Below are positions 32,497-40,861 of a stretch of DNA of 64,000 bases, piece after piece (within the stretch, counting starts at the first letter, position 1; the number at the start of each line of letters is the position of its first letter). A model generated the notes under the pieces. The model saw nothing but the letters and a program-made list of their open reading frames with translations. It was not told the DNA's origin and searched no databases. The stretch is from VFMC01 sp040398525. Lineage in GTDB: Bacteria; Actinomycetota; Acidimicrobiia; Acidimicrobiales; Ilumatobacteraceae. A program made the translations under genes and the position numbers. The stretch is taken from the NCBI GenBank assembly GCA_040398525.1, contig JBBATY010000013.1, positions 8,667-72,666 of the forward strand, given 5' to 3'.

Positions 32497-32559
32497 CAAT
32501 CTAGCTGGGCTTATCGGCTCTGTTGGGCTGAGCCTTCGGTAGCGCTCCGACCCTCGCGC

Positions 32560-32958
32560 TCAGCGAAGCGACGAGCTGTGGGTTCGAAGGTCGGTGTGGC
32601 GGGCGAGGGTCTCGAAGTCGGAGTCCGCATGGAGCACTTCGATCTCTGCGGCGACGGCAACCGCACCGATCAAGCAGTCGATCAGTCTCCGGACGGTTTC
32701 ACCGCGCACACGGCACGCCCGGTACATCGCTGCGGCTGCTTCGTAGTCGGCGGGTGTCGTCGGCAGCATGGTGGCCCTCGCGAGAAGCCCCCGGAGTTGG
32801 AGCAGTTGCCGTTCGTCGCGAGCACCTGCGAAGAGCTCCATCGAGATCGCGTCGCAGATCGCAATGTCGCCGGCGAGGAGACGGTCGACTGCGTCGCACG
32901 CTGGAGACCCGGTGCCACGGAGGAACTCCACCCACGCAGAGGTGTCGACCAGGATCAC
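32560..32958 (-). CDS. vapC: PIN-domain toxin VapC
   Basis: A 132-residue PIN-domain ribonuclease. The acidic metal site is formed by Asp in ILVDTSAWVEFL, Glu in SMELFAGA, Asp in RLIDCLIGAVA and Asp in LHADSDFETLA. All four expected acidic positions are present, so it is likely active, cutting tRNA or rRNA when unneutralised. GTG at 32958 overlaps the vapB stop by GTGA, the usual coupling of antitoxin and toxin. Confidence 0.88.
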   Translation of the reverse strand: MILVDTSAWVEFLRGTGSPACDAVDRLLAGDIAICDAISMELFAGARDERQLLQLRGLLARATMLPTTPADYEAAAAMYRACRVRGETVRRLIDCLIGAVAVAAEIEVLHADSDFETLARHTDLRTHSSSLR

Positions 32959-33155
32959 ACTCGGCTCGCGCGCATGTCGTCGAGATCGGCGTCCCAGCCC
33001 GACCCCTTCAGCGCTCGCGCCTCGGCCAGGCCGAGCGGCTCTCCGGCCAAGTGCCGCAACGCCATGTTGACCGCTTCGCGCTTGGTCGCCAGGTGGTAGC
33101 GCTCCATCACCCGTTGGCACAGCGCGTCATCGATGTCGATGTTGGTGCGACCCAT
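32955..33155 (-). CDS. vapB: VapB-family antitoxin
   Basis: A 66-residue antitoxin. MGRTNIDIDDALCQRVMERY is the ribbon-helix-helix-like DNA-binding start, then TKREAVNMALRHLAGEP and an acidic, Trp-containing C-tail (KGSGWDADLDDMR) that would wrap the toxin. TATTGT lies 6 nt before ATG (leaderless type). The promoter carries an 8-bp direct repeat suited to autoregulation. Confidence 0.88.
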   Translation of the reverse strand: MGRTNIDIDDALCQRVMERYHLATKREAVNMALRHLAGEPLGLAEARALKGSGWDADLDDMRASRV

Positions 33156-33172
33156 ACACCAACAATACACCA
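33154..33172. promoter_or_regulatory. direct-repeat operator at the vapBC promoter
   Basis: ATACACCA occurs twice (33154-33161 and 33165-33172) with an 11-bp period, about one helical turn, covering the -10 box and the vapB start. The pattern fits cooperative binding by VapB or VapBC. Confidence 0.5.
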
Positions 33173-33330
33173 GACGCACTCAACAGCCTCTGTACGCCGA
33201 CCTGGCACCCCGGAGTCGGTGGTAGGGGGCAGCGGGGATGGGATGATCTGTGCGCTCCGTTGGCTTGCACTCGAGCGCCATACCGGGCGTCACAGGCGGG
33301 TTGCGGCCGCTGCAGACAAGGGTCCGCTAT

Positions 33331-33354
33331 CCTTACTATCGGCTTAGAGTAAGG
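33331..33354. promoter_or_regulatory. palindromic operator before the AbrB-type antitoxin gene
   Basis: CCTTACT, 10 nt, AGTAAGG. The left arm overlaps a TACTAT -10 candidate (33334-33339) and the right arm leads into the AAGGAG ribosome-binding site (33351-33356). Binding here would block both transcription and translation, as expected for autoregulation. Confidence 0.55.
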
Positions 33355-33361
33355 AGAGGTG

Positions 33362-33610
33362 ATGGACATCGCAGCGAAGATGAGCTCGAAGGGTCAGATC
33401 ACGGTTCCCAAGGCAGTGCGCGATGCGCTGGGCATCGGTGAAGGGGACAGCGTGGTGTTCCGGGTGGAGGGCAATCGTGCCGTCCTCGCTCGCACCCCGG
33501 ACTTCCTGTCGTTGGCTGGAACGATCAAGGTTCCCGCAGCCCGACGCAACGCCGCATGGGATGACGTCATCCGCAAGACACGCTCAGCCCGTGCGGACGC
33601 CCGCCGATGA
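33362..33610 (+). CDS. AbrB/SpoVT-MazE-like antitoxin
   Basis: An 82-residue protein with an N-terminal swapped-hairpin DNA-binding domain: AAKMSSKGQITVPKAVRDAL, then GEGDSVVFRVEGNRAVLA. The C-terminal tail (WDDVIRKTRSARADARR) is the probable toxin-binding part. AAGGAG (33351-33356) sits 5 nt before ATG at 33362, one of the few canonical Shine-Dalgarno sites here. It overlaps the next gene by ATGA, defining an antitoxin-toxin pair. Confidence 0.85.
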   Translation: MDIAAKMSSKGQITVPKAVRDALGIGEGDSVVFRVEGNRAVLARTPDFLSLAGTIKVPAARRNAAWDDVIRKTRSARADARR

Positions 33611-33999
33611 CGGCGTTCGTCGACACGAACATCCTCGTCAGGCACCTCACCGGCGACCCGCCGGCGATGGCCAAGCGAGCCACGGCATTCCTCGCTGACC
33701 AGCCCGAGCTGTATCTCGCCGACTTGATCGTCGCCGAGACCGTGTACGTCCTCGAGTCGTTCTGCAAGGCCCCGCGAGACCAGGTCGCCACCGCGATGCG
33801 GTCGCTCATCTCCATGCGATCGATGATCACGGTCGATCCCGCGCTGCTGCTTCGGGCGATCGAGGTCTATGACGTCGATCGGCTGGACTTCGCTGAGGCC
33901 TACCTCGTGGCATGCGCCGAGAGTGCGGGTGTCGGCTCCATCGCCTCGTTCGACACAGCCATCGACCGAGTCACCACCGTGACCCGGCTCGAACCCTGA
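33607..33999 (+). CDS. PIN-domain toxin (second VapC-like)
   Basis: A 130-residue PIN protein with Asp in AFVDTNILVRHL, Glu in IVAETVYVLESF, Asp in DRLDFAEAYLVA and Asp in ASFDTAIDRV. All four metal-binding acids are present. It is partnered with an AbrB-type rather than a VapB-type antitoxin, so it is independent of the divergent module next door. Confidence 0.85.
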   Translation: MTAFVDTNILVRHLTGDPPAMAKRATAFLADQPELYLADLIVAETVYVLESFCKAPRDQVATAMRSLISMRSMITVDPALLLRAIEVYDVDRLDFAEAYLVACAESAGVGSIASFDTAIDRVTTVTRLEP

Positions 34000-34340
34000 C
34001 AGCGCCGAGCTGCCGGTCTGCCTGCTGGACATCGACCTCTTGCCGGGTGACGATGTCACGGTGAGCGTTCCGCCGCCCGAGCCAGGCCCCCGGGAACGTC
34101 CGCTCGCCGATCAGTGACAGCGGTCGAATGGCCGTCAGTCGGCGGTCGTTCGTGGCGACCGGCACGCGATGGCACCCGCCCGACCGTGAGGCCCACCACC
34201 GGGCCTGCCTCGTCGGCGGTCATCGACGCATGATCGAGGAGTTGCTCAGCGCTTTGCCCGCCGAGCACGGCGCGCGGGCGGCGCAACAACCTGCTGATCT
34301 GACGCCTGGTGAGACCCACCTGCTCGGGTGGCGCTTCCAC

Positions 34341-34430
34341 CGCCGCGAGGACCTCTCGATCTTCCAGGGAACCACCGAGTTCCAGCAGCTGGGCATCGCG
34401 CAGGCGATCTCCGGCATGCGGATCGAGTAG
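34341..34430 (+). pseudogene. decayed C-terminus of an acyl-CoA dehydrogenase
   Basis: The frame ends SIFQGTTEFQQ then LGIAQAISGMRIE and a stop. The intact gene at 31288 ends TIFEGTSEIQQ then LVIARAISGMRIE. About two thirds or more of the last 24 residues match, with many shared codons, but no dehydrogenase sequence is visible upstream. It is a fragment of a duplicated or second dehydrogenase gene, now separated from the intact copy by the two toxin modules. Confidence 0.75.
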
Positions 34431-34469
34431 TTCTCGACGACTGGCGCCGGTGAGTCGCTCGCCGGCTTC

Positions 34470-34487
34470 GGCTATCATTCTATAGCC
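34470..34487. promoter_or_regulatory. palindrome over the flavoprotein promoter
   Basis: GGCTAT-CATTCT-ATAGCC ends immediately before the ATG at 34488 and includes the TATCAT -10 box (34473-34478). A bound repressor would cover the start site. Confidence 0.5.
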
Positions 34488-36950
34488 ATGACCGCCGCTC
34501 AGCTCCCGGACCGCGCTCGTGTCGTCATCGTTGGCGGTGGTGTCGTCGGCTGCAGCATCGCCTACCACCTCGCTCACCTCGGGTGCACCGATGTGGTGCT
34601 GCTCGAGCGCCACTCGCTCACGGCCGGCACCACGTGGCATGCGGCCGGGCTGATCACGTCGGCGGGCATGACCGACGAGACCTCGCTGTTCATGGCCCGC
34701 TACTCGCGCGACCTCTACGCTCGGCTCGAGGCCGAGACCGGGCATTCCACGGGCTTTCGTGAGGTGGGCCACATCCTCGTCGCCAGCACACCGCGCCGGG
34801 TCGAGGCACTGCGTCGTGCTGGTGCGTGGCAGCGGGGCTTCGGCGTGCCCGAGCACGAGATCTCGCCGCGTGAGATCGCCGAGATGTGGCCGCTGCTCCG
34901 CACCGACGACCTGTTGGCCGGCTTCTACGTGCCCGACGAAGGTCGCGCCGATCCGGTGGGCTGCGCGGTGTCGATGGCCAAGGGCGCGCGCCAACTGGGC
35001 GCCACCGTCGTGGAGGGCGTGTCGGTGGAGGGCGTCGAACAGCATCGTGGGCGGGTGACGGCTGTGCTCACCGACGCGGGCCGCATCGAGACCGAGATCG
35101 TGGTGAACGCCGGCGGCATGTGGGCCGGCGCGCTCGGGGCGCGGTCGGGAGTGCACGTGCCGCTGCAGGCAGCCGAGCACTACTACCTGATCACCGGCCC
35201 GGTGCCCGGCATGGACCCCGACCTTGCCGTGGTGGAAGACCCCGACCGGTACGGCTACTACCGGCCCGAGGGTGACGGCATGCTCGTCGGCCTGTTCGAG
35301 CCGGTCGGCAAGCCCTGGCACCTCGACGGGGTCCCGTCCGACTTCGCCTTCGGCACCATCGACCCCGACTGGGATCGGATGGCCGAGTACCTGGCCCCGG
35401 CGATGGATCGCGTCCCTGCGCTCGCCGAGTGCGGTGTGCGGCTGTTCTTCTGCGGTCCCGAGTCGTTCACGTCCGACGTGCATCCGCTGCTCGGCCCGGC
35501 CCCCGAGCTCGACGGCTACTGGGTGGCGGCCGGCATGAACTCGCTGGGCATCCTGCTGGGTGGCGGAGTGGGCCATCTGATGGCGCACTGGATCGTCGAC
35601 GGTGTGCCGCCGCTCGACGTCACCAGCTACGCGGTGGGTCGGGTGGCCACCCACGAGACCAGTCGCACGTTCCGATCCGAACGGACGCCCGAGCAGCTCG
35701 GCGTGCTGTTCGGCGATGGTGTGTGGCCGAACTGGAAGCCCACCACCGCCCGCAACGTCCGCCGGTCGGTGCTGCACGACCGCCACATCGCGGCAGGGGC
35801 TCACTTCGGTGCCTCGGTCGGGTGGGAGTACCCCGAGTGGTTCGCCGAGGCAGGCGAGCACCCGCGCACCGTGCTCGACTTCGTTCGCCAGGAGTCGCAC
35901 CCCATCGTGGCCCGCGAGCATCACGCCGTGCGCGACGCAGTGGGTGTGCTCGACATGAGCCTGATGGCCAAGCTGATGGTGCAGGGCCCGCACGCCGGAG
36001 CGGTGTTGAACCGGCTGTCGGCCAACGATGTCGACCGCGAGACCGGCAGGCTCGTCTACACGCAGTGGCTCGACACGCGCGGCGGCATCGTCGCCGACGT
36101 CACCGTGTCGAAGCTGGGCGACGAACGGTTCCTCGTCATCTGCAGCGACATCACCCATCGCCAGATCGAGCCCCGCATCAGGCGCGAAGCGCGCGCCGAC
36201 GAGGTGGTGGTCGTCACCGATGTCACCTCGGCCACCACCTTGCTGTCGGTGCAGGGGCCGGCGTCGCGCGAGCTGCTCGGTCGGCTCACCGATGCCGACC
36301 TGTCGAACGCAGCGTTCCCGTACCTGACGGCGCAGCACATCCACGTCGGGTACGCACCCGTGCTGGCCGGCAGGGTGACCTACGTGGGCGAGCTCGGCTA
36401 CGAGCTGCACGTGCCCACCGAGTACGCCGCCGGCCTGTACGACCTGTTGTTCGAGACCGGGCGAGACCTGGGCATTCGCCGCGTCGGTCTCGGTGCGATG
36501 GCCAGCCTGCGGTTGGAGAAGGGCTACCGCGACATGGGTGTGGACATCGACACCACCGACACGGTGCTCGAGGCAGGCCTCGGGTTCGCCGTCGCGTGGG
36601 ACAAGCCGGGCGGTTTCATCGGCCGCGACGCAATGCTCGCGGCGAAGGCCGCAGGCGCGCCCGCCGACCGCGTCGTCGGACTGTTCGTCGACGACCCCGA
36701 GGCCGATCTGTTCGGCGGCGAGCCGCTGCTGCTCGACGGCCGCTGGGCGGGCTACGTCCGGGCAGCTGCGTTCGGCCACACCCTCGGTGGACCGGTGGCG
36801 CTGGCCGAGGTGCACTGCGCCGACGGTGTCACGAGTGCCTGGTTGGCTGCCGGATCGTTCGAGGTGCACACACCTGCGCGCCGCCTGCCCGCCCGTGTGC
36901 AGTTCGCCCCGTTCTACGACCCGCAGCGGCTGCGCATCCTCGCCGACTGA
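34488..36950 (+). CDS. dimethylglycine/sarcosine dehydrogenase-like flavoprotein with GcvT domain
   Basis: An 820-residue two-domain enzyme. The N-terminal DAO-type FAD domain starts VVIVGGGVVGCSIAYHLA and has LLERHSLTAGTTWHAAGL, where the His of TTWHAAG is the usual covalent FAD site in DMGDH. The C-terminal half (from about residue 430) is a GcvT/aminomethyltransferase-like tetrahydrofolate domain with GVLDMSLMAKLMVQGP, GELGYELHVPTEY and RLEKGYRDMGVDID. The family oxidatively demethylates N-methyl amines and passes the carbon to folate. TATCAT lies 9 nt before ATG. Confidence 0.88.
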   Translation: MTAAQLPDRARVVIVGGGVVGCSIAYHLAHLGCTDVVLLERHSLTAGTTWHAAGLITSAGMTDETSLFMARYSRDLYARLEAETGHSTGFREVGHILVASTPRRVEALRRAGAWQRGFGVPEHEISPREIAEMWPLLRTDDLLAGFYVPDEGRADPVGCAVSMAKGARQLGATVVEGVSVEGVEQHRGRVTAVLTDAGRIETEIVVNAGGMWAGALGARSGVHVPLQAAEHYYLITGPVPGMDPDLAVVEDPDRYGYYRPEGDGMLVGLFEPVGKPWHLDGVPSDFAFGTIDPDWDRMAEYLAPAMDRVPALAECGVRLFFCGPESFTSDVHPLLGPAPELDGYWVAAGMNSLGILLGGGVGHLMAHWIVDGVPPLDVTSYAVGRVATHETSRTFRSERTPEQLGVLFGDGVWPNWKPTTARNVRRSVLHDRHIAAGAHFGASVGWEYPEWFAEAGEHPRTVLDFVRQESHPIVAREHHAVRDAVGVLDMSLMAKLMVQGPHAGAVLNRLSANDVDRETGRLVYTQWLDTRGGIVADVTVSKLGDERFLVICSDITHRQIEPRIRREARADEVVVVTDVTSATTLLSVQGPASRELLGRLTDADLSNAAFPYLTAQHIHVGYAPVLAGRVTYVGELGYELHVPTEYAAGLYDLLFETGRDLGIRRVGLGAMASLRLEKGYRDMGVDIDTTDTVLEAGLGFAVAWDKPGGFIGRDAMLAAKAAGAPADRVVGLFVDDPEADLFGGEPLLLDGRWAGYVRAAAFGHTLGGPVALAEVHCADGVTSAWLAAGSFEVHTPARRLPARVQFAPFYDPQRLRILAD

Positions 36951-36953
36951 TGT

Positions 36954-37592
36954 TCAGCGGTCGAGCGTGCGGGCCGCGGCGCGGACGCGCGTGAGGCGCG
37001 AGGGTGCGCGCAGCAGGCCGCGCAGCACGAACCCGGCGGCGAGGTCGGGCTCGTCGGCGGCGTGGGTGGCCGAGTGGTCGGCCGCACCGCGGATGGTCTC
37101 GAGCACGATGGCATCGACCACCCGACAGGCGAACGACACGTCGACGTCGAGGAACTCGCCGGACTCGACGCCGCGCTCGATGATCGATCGCAACAGAGCC
37201 GAGTAGCGGGCGTTCATCGCCCGCCCCTGCTCGAACTCGGGCAGGTCGAGGATCTCGTCGAGGTAGAGCGAGCGCAGGTCGAACGGTGTGCCGCGCACGT
37301 ACCGCACCTCCCACTGGAGGTAGCGGTACAGCTCGACGGCGGGCCCGCCGCCGTCGGCCGCCAAGCGCTCGAGTGCGTCGATTCCGGCTGTCAGGTCGCG
37401 CCGCAGCAGTTCCTCGGCGATCTCCTGCTTGGAGGCGAAGTGCTTGTACAGCGATGGCTGGCGCACGCCCACCGCTGCAGCGATGTCGTGGGTGCTGGTG
37501 CCGCGGTAGCCGCGCACGGCGAACAGCCGTGAGGCCTCGAGCAGGATCAACTCACGTGTCGGCCACGCCGTCGTCGACACACCGGCGGTCAC
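36954..37592 (-). CDS. TetR-family regulator
   Basis: A 212-residue repressor. The N-terminal helix-turn-helix is ILLEASRLFAVRGYRGTSTHDIAAAVGVRQPSLYKHF in pieces (key: GYRGTST, SLYKHFASKQEI). The ligand-binding domain is less conserved. It lies tail-to-tail with the flavoprotein (3 nt apart), and may control it or the SDR/LLM genes on its own strand. TACACT lies 6 nt before the GTG at 37592. Confidence 0.88.
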   Translation of the reverse strand: MTAGVSTTAWPTRELILLEASRLFAVRGYRGTSTHDIAAAVGVRQPSLYKHFASKQEIAEELLRRDLTAGIDALERLAADGGGPAVELYRYLQWEVRYVRGTPFDLRSLYLDEILDLPEFEQGRAMNARYSALLRSIIERGVESGEFLDVDVSFACRVVDAIVLETIRGAADHSATHAADEPDLAAGFVLRGLLRAPSRLTRVRAAARTLDR

Positions 37593-37631
37593 GCTACGAG
37601 TGTACGTGGCCGGTCGCGGCGGTCAGCCCGG

Positions 37632-38378
37632 TCAGAGGCCGCCTGCGACGGTGATCGTCTGACCGGTCACCCAACCGCCTGCATCGCTGGCGAGATAGAT
37701 CGCTGCTGCGGCCATGTCGTCGGGTGTGCCGAGGCGCTTCAGCGGGATGCGCTTCTGCGCCATCTGCTCGAGCTTCGGGACGTCCATGTCGAGCGCCGTC
37801 ATCATCACCTCGGTGGGCACGTAGCCCGGCGCGATGCCGTTGACCCGGATCGCCGGAGCGAGCTCGAGCGCCATCGTTGCGGTGAGTGCGTTCACGCCGG
37901 CCTTCGCGGCGGCGTAGTGCCCGCTGCCCGGCGCACCCTTGGCCGCCGGGGAGGTGATGTTGATGATGCAACCACCGTCGGCCATCCGCTCGGCCGCCAC
38001 GACCGACGCCCGCCACACGGCCTTCAGGTTCACCTCGATGCACGCGTCCCACGCTGCCTCGTCGAGCTCGCGCAGCGGTGACCGCACCGTCGATCCGCCT
38101 GCGTTGTTCACCCAGACGTGCAGACCACCGAAGGTGCCGACCGCTGCGTCGGCCAAGGCGCGCAGTGCGGCGAGGTCGGTGACGTCGGTGGGCACGGCGA
38201 TCGCACGACCGCCGGCGGCCTCGATGTCGCTCACGACGCGACCGATGCGGTCGACGTGCCGAGCGGCGACGACCACCGCGGCGCCTGCGGCTGCGTAGGC
38301 GCGGGCGATGCCCTCGCCGATGCCCTGGCCGCCGCCGGTGACCACGGCGACCTTCCCCTGGAGATCGAAGCTGAGCAT
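37632..38378 (-). CDS. SDR family oxidoreductase
   Basis: A 248-residue classical SDR with VTGGGQGIGEG, NNAGG, Ser in IINITSPAA, catalytic Tyr/Lys in HYAAAKAGV and the C-terminal WVTGQTITVAGGL. An AARH after strand 2 suggests NADP(H). A GAAAGGA Shine-Dalgarno sits 6 nt before ATG. It lies downstream of the LLM oxidoreductase gene on the same strand, 85 nt apart. Confidence 0.85.
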   Translation of the reverse strand: MLSFDLQGKVAVVTGGGQGIGEGIARAYAAAGAAVVVAARHVDRIGRVVSDIEAAGGRAIAVPTDVTDLAALRALADAAVGTFGGLHVWVNNAGGSTVRSPLRELDEAAWDACIEVNLKAVWRASVVAAERMADGGCIINITSPAAKGAPGSGHYAAAKAGVNALTATMALELAPAIRVNGIAPGYVPTEVMMTALDMDVPKLEQMAQKRIPLKRLGTPDDMAAAAIYLASDAGGWVTGQTITVAGGL

Positions 38379-38463
38379 GTCGGTTCCTTTCGTGGCAGAT
38401 CGGGTGGGATCGAGCAGGTCGCGGGCGGGTGGGATCGGTCGGCGAGCTCGGCGCGTTCGCCGG

Positions 38464-39339
38464 TCAGCAGGCGGCGCGGAGGTGCTCCGCGAAGGCGTCC
38501 ATGCGGTCGAGACCGCCGGGGCCGACGAAGGCGAACGCCGGCACCATCAGGCGCGTGACACCGAGCTCGGTGAGCCGACCGATGTGATCGGCAACCTCGT
38601 CGGCGCTGCCGCGCGGGATGCCGTAGTTGACGTGCAGGGAGATCGACGACGGGTCGCGGCCCGCTGCCGCTGCCCGCTCGCGCATCGTGGTGACGAGAGG
38701 TGCCAGCGCCGCAGGGTCGGACTGACCCGGATACCAACCGTCGCCGAGTCGAACGGTGCGGTTGATGGCTGCGTCGGTGTCGCCGCCGACGATGATCGGG
38801 ATCGATCCGTGCACCGGCCGTGGGCTGCAGGTCACCTTGCCGAAGTCGACGAACTCGCCGTGGAACTCGACCTCGGGGCCGCCCCACAGCGTGCGCATCG
38901 CCGCGATGTACTCGTCGGTGCGTGCGCCACGGCGCGCCCACGGCACACCGATCGCGTCGAACTCCTCCTGCATCCAGCCGACGCCGATGCCGAGATCGAC
39001 GCCACCGCCACAGAGTCGGTCGAGCGTGGCGAGCTCCTTCGCGAGCACGAGCGGGTTGCGCTGCGGAACGATGAGGATGCATGTGCCCAGACGCAGGCCG
39101 GGAGCGGCCGCCGCGGCGAAGGCCAGCCAGATCAGGGGATCGGGGATCGGCGTCTCCGGCGTTGCCGGGATCTTGCCGTCGGCGGTGTAGGGGTAGCGCG
39201 ACGAGATCTCGGTCGGGATGATCACGTGCTCACCGCCCCACAACGAACCGAAGCCGGCGCCGGCAGCACGACGGCACAGCTCGAACGCGTTGTCGTGGTC
39301 GAACGCGATGCTGCTGGCGAATGCGAGCCCGTACTCCAT
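38464..39339 (-). CDS. LLM-class F420-dependent oxidoreductase
   Basis: A 291-residue luciferase-like TIM-barrel protein. Features include the N-terminal YGLAFASS strand, SLWGGEHVIIP, GTCILIVPQRNPLVLAKELATLDRL in pieces and GIGVGWMQEEFDAIG, all typical of the actinobacterial F420-linked group (probable F420, inference from family). PIIVGGDTDAAINR and DGWYPG complete the barrel. Substrate unknown. A GAGGGGG run precedes the ATG. Confidence 0.85.
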   Translation of the reverse strand: MEYGLAFASSIAFDHDNAFELCRRAAGAGFGSLWGGEHVIIPTEISSRYPYTADGKIPATPETPIPDPLIWLAFAAAAAPGLRLGTCILIVPQRNPLVLAKELATLDRLCGGGVDLGIGVGWMQEEFDAIGVPWARRGARTDEYIAAMRTLWGGPEVEFHGEFVDFGKVTCSPRPVHGSIPIIVGGDTDAAINRTVRLGDGWYPGQSDPAALAPLVTTMRERAAAAGRDPSSISLHVNYGIPRGSADEVADHIGRLTELGVTRLMVPAFAFVGPGGLDRMDAFAEHLRAAC

Positions 39340-39465
39340 GTGTGCCCCCTCGAACCTGCTGCGACCCCTCGCAGCTCGGCATCAACTACCCGAGGTACGT
39401 TACGCACAGACCAGGGGTCGTCAGCCACCCGACGGTGCGTGCAGTGACCGGAGTGCGTGGCGGGG

Positions 39466-40830
39466 CTACGCCGTGCGGACGCGCAGGTGCAGCTTCAGGG
39501 TGCCGAGCATGATGCCTGGCTGGTGGAGCCAGTCGTTGCCGTCGCCGTACTCGATCGACTCCACCCGGTCGAGCAGCACGTTCCAGGCGACCTGCTGCTC
39601 GACGCGCGACAGGTTGGCGCCAGGGCACACCCGCGGTCCGGCCGAGAACGCCACGTGGCGCGTGACGCCCTCGCGGTCGATGTCCATGTCGAACGGGCAC
39701 TCGAACTCGTCGGGGTCGACGTTCGCCGCGGCGAAGCGCAGGTGCAGCAGCGACCCCTTCGGCACGGCGACGCCGTGGAAGACCTCGTCCTGCGCAGTGA
39801 TGCGCGTCGACAGGCCGTGGGTGGGCGAGCGCAGCCGCAGGCTCTCCTCGACGAAGCCGCGGACCTTCGAGCGGTCGGCGCGCAGCTCCTCGAACAGGCC
39901 GGGGTGCTCGCACAGCAGCTGGGCCTGCTCCTCGAGCGCGTACTGGGTGGTCTCGAGCCCGCCGAGGATCATCGCGTGGACGATGCCGGCGATCTCGAGG
40001 TCGGTGAGCGGTCGGCCGAGTGCGTCGTAGTGCACACCGCACAGGAAGCTCACCATGTCGTCGTGCGGGTCGGCACGCTTGGCCACCACGTGGTCGTGGA
40101 TGTACTCCTGGAACCCATCGAGCCGGGCCAGCATGTCGGCCATCTGGTCGCGGCGCACCGAGTGGTGCAGGCCGTCGCCGTGCACGAACGGGACGACCAC
40201 GGCGGAGCCCCATTCAGCCAGCCGTGGCACGTCGTCCTGCGGGAAGCCGAGCACGCTCGCCATCACCCGCTGCGGCAGCGGCCGGGCGAACTCGCCGACG
40301 AACTCCACCTCACCGCGGTCGATCCACCGGTCGATCAGGTCGTTGGCGTGGCGGGCGATCATCTCCCGGTGGCGCGGTGCGCCGGTGCCCACCCACGGGT
40401 CGGTGAGCTCGCGGCGGTGGCGGTTGTAGAGCTCCTGAGTGGGGCGCAACGACACCATCGATGCCGTCATCAGGTTGCGCACCCTCTCGTACGCCTCCTC
40501 CGCGGTGAGGCCGTCGCGGGCGAGGTCGGCGACGCGCTGCTGGCCGAGGACGGTGAACCGTTCGGGGTCGCGCACGATGCGGGTGAGGTCGTCGTGCTTG
40601 GTGATCACGAAGGCGTCGGTGCCCGGCAGCAGGCCGCGGCCGGGCAGCCGCCACACGGGCGCCTCGCGGTGGAGGATCGCATAGGCCTCGTACCAGTGCT
40701 CCTGCGCGCCTTCGCCGAACAGGTTGACGTCGTCGAGGTGCACGGGGCAGCGCATCGCCGACAGTTCGTGGTTGACGTGCCTCGGCACCGGTGAGCGCTC
40801 GGCGCTGGAATCGTCCGTGGTGTCGGCCAT
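39466..40830 (-). CDS. cytochrome P450
   Basis: A 454-residue monooxygenase. The I-helix is MILGGLETTQYAL (acid plus Thr-Thr), the ExxR is EESLRLRSP, and the heme loop is FSAGPRVCPGANLSRVE with the axial Cys. N-terminal WRLPGRGLLPGTDAFVI and WVGTGAPRH are typical of bacterial class I P450s, which need a ferredoxin and reductase. No dedicated pair is adjacent; the nearest ferredoxin is the Rieske type at 44574. It is the last gene of the leftward VOC-Rieske-NTF2-P450 operon, 31 nt after the NTF2 gene. Confidence 0.92.
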   Translation of the reverse strand: MADTTDDSSAERSPVPRHVNHELSAMRCPVHLDDVNLFGEGAQEHWYEAYAILHREAPVWRLPGRGLLPGTDAFVITKHDDLTRIVRDPERFTVLGQQRVADLARDGLTAEEAYERVRNLMTASMVSLRPTQELYNRHRRELTDPWVGTGAPRHREMIARHANDLIDRWIDRGEVEFVGEFARPLPQRVMASVLGFPQDDVPRLAEWGSAVVVPFVHGDGLHHSVRRDQMADMLARLDGFQEYIHDHVVAKRADPHDDMVSFLCGVHYDALGRPLTDLEIAGIVHAMILGGLETTQYALEEQAQLLCEHPGLFEELRADRSKVRGFVEESLRLRSPTHGLSTRITAQDEVFHGVAVPKGSLLHLRFAAANVDPDEFECPFDMDIDREGVTRHVAFSAGPRVCPGANLSRVEQQVAWNVLLDRVESIEYGDGNDWLHQPGIMLGTLKLHLRVRTA

Positions 40831-40861
40831 GGTGGTTCGGTTCGACGCTGCCGGGCGACGT

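Larger units (their letters stand above)
34000..34487. other. gene-poor interval holding an ACAD remnant and a promoter
   Basis: 488 nt between the PIN gene and the flavoprotein. The only recognisable coding signal is the acyl-CoA dehydrogenase tail at 34341-34430. The last 18 nt carry a palindrome over the flavoprotein promoter. The remainder shows no supportable gene on either strand and looks like decayed sequence. Confidence 0.6.

Noticed and set aside
32497..34487. Prophage or transposon around the toxin genes
   Set aside because: No integrase, transposase or terminal inverted repeats are visible; only toxin-antitoxin genes and a dehydrogenase remnant.
34056..36869. A 937-codon minus-strand frame opposite the flavoprotein gene
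   Set aside because: The plus strand encodes a complete, motif-rich DMGDH-like protein; the opposite frame has no recognisable fold.
37632..38378. Mycofactocin-coupled SDR
   Set aside because: The three SDRs here lack the NAD-shielding insertion expected of that subgroup as far as I can judge by eye; they look like ordinary classical SDRs.
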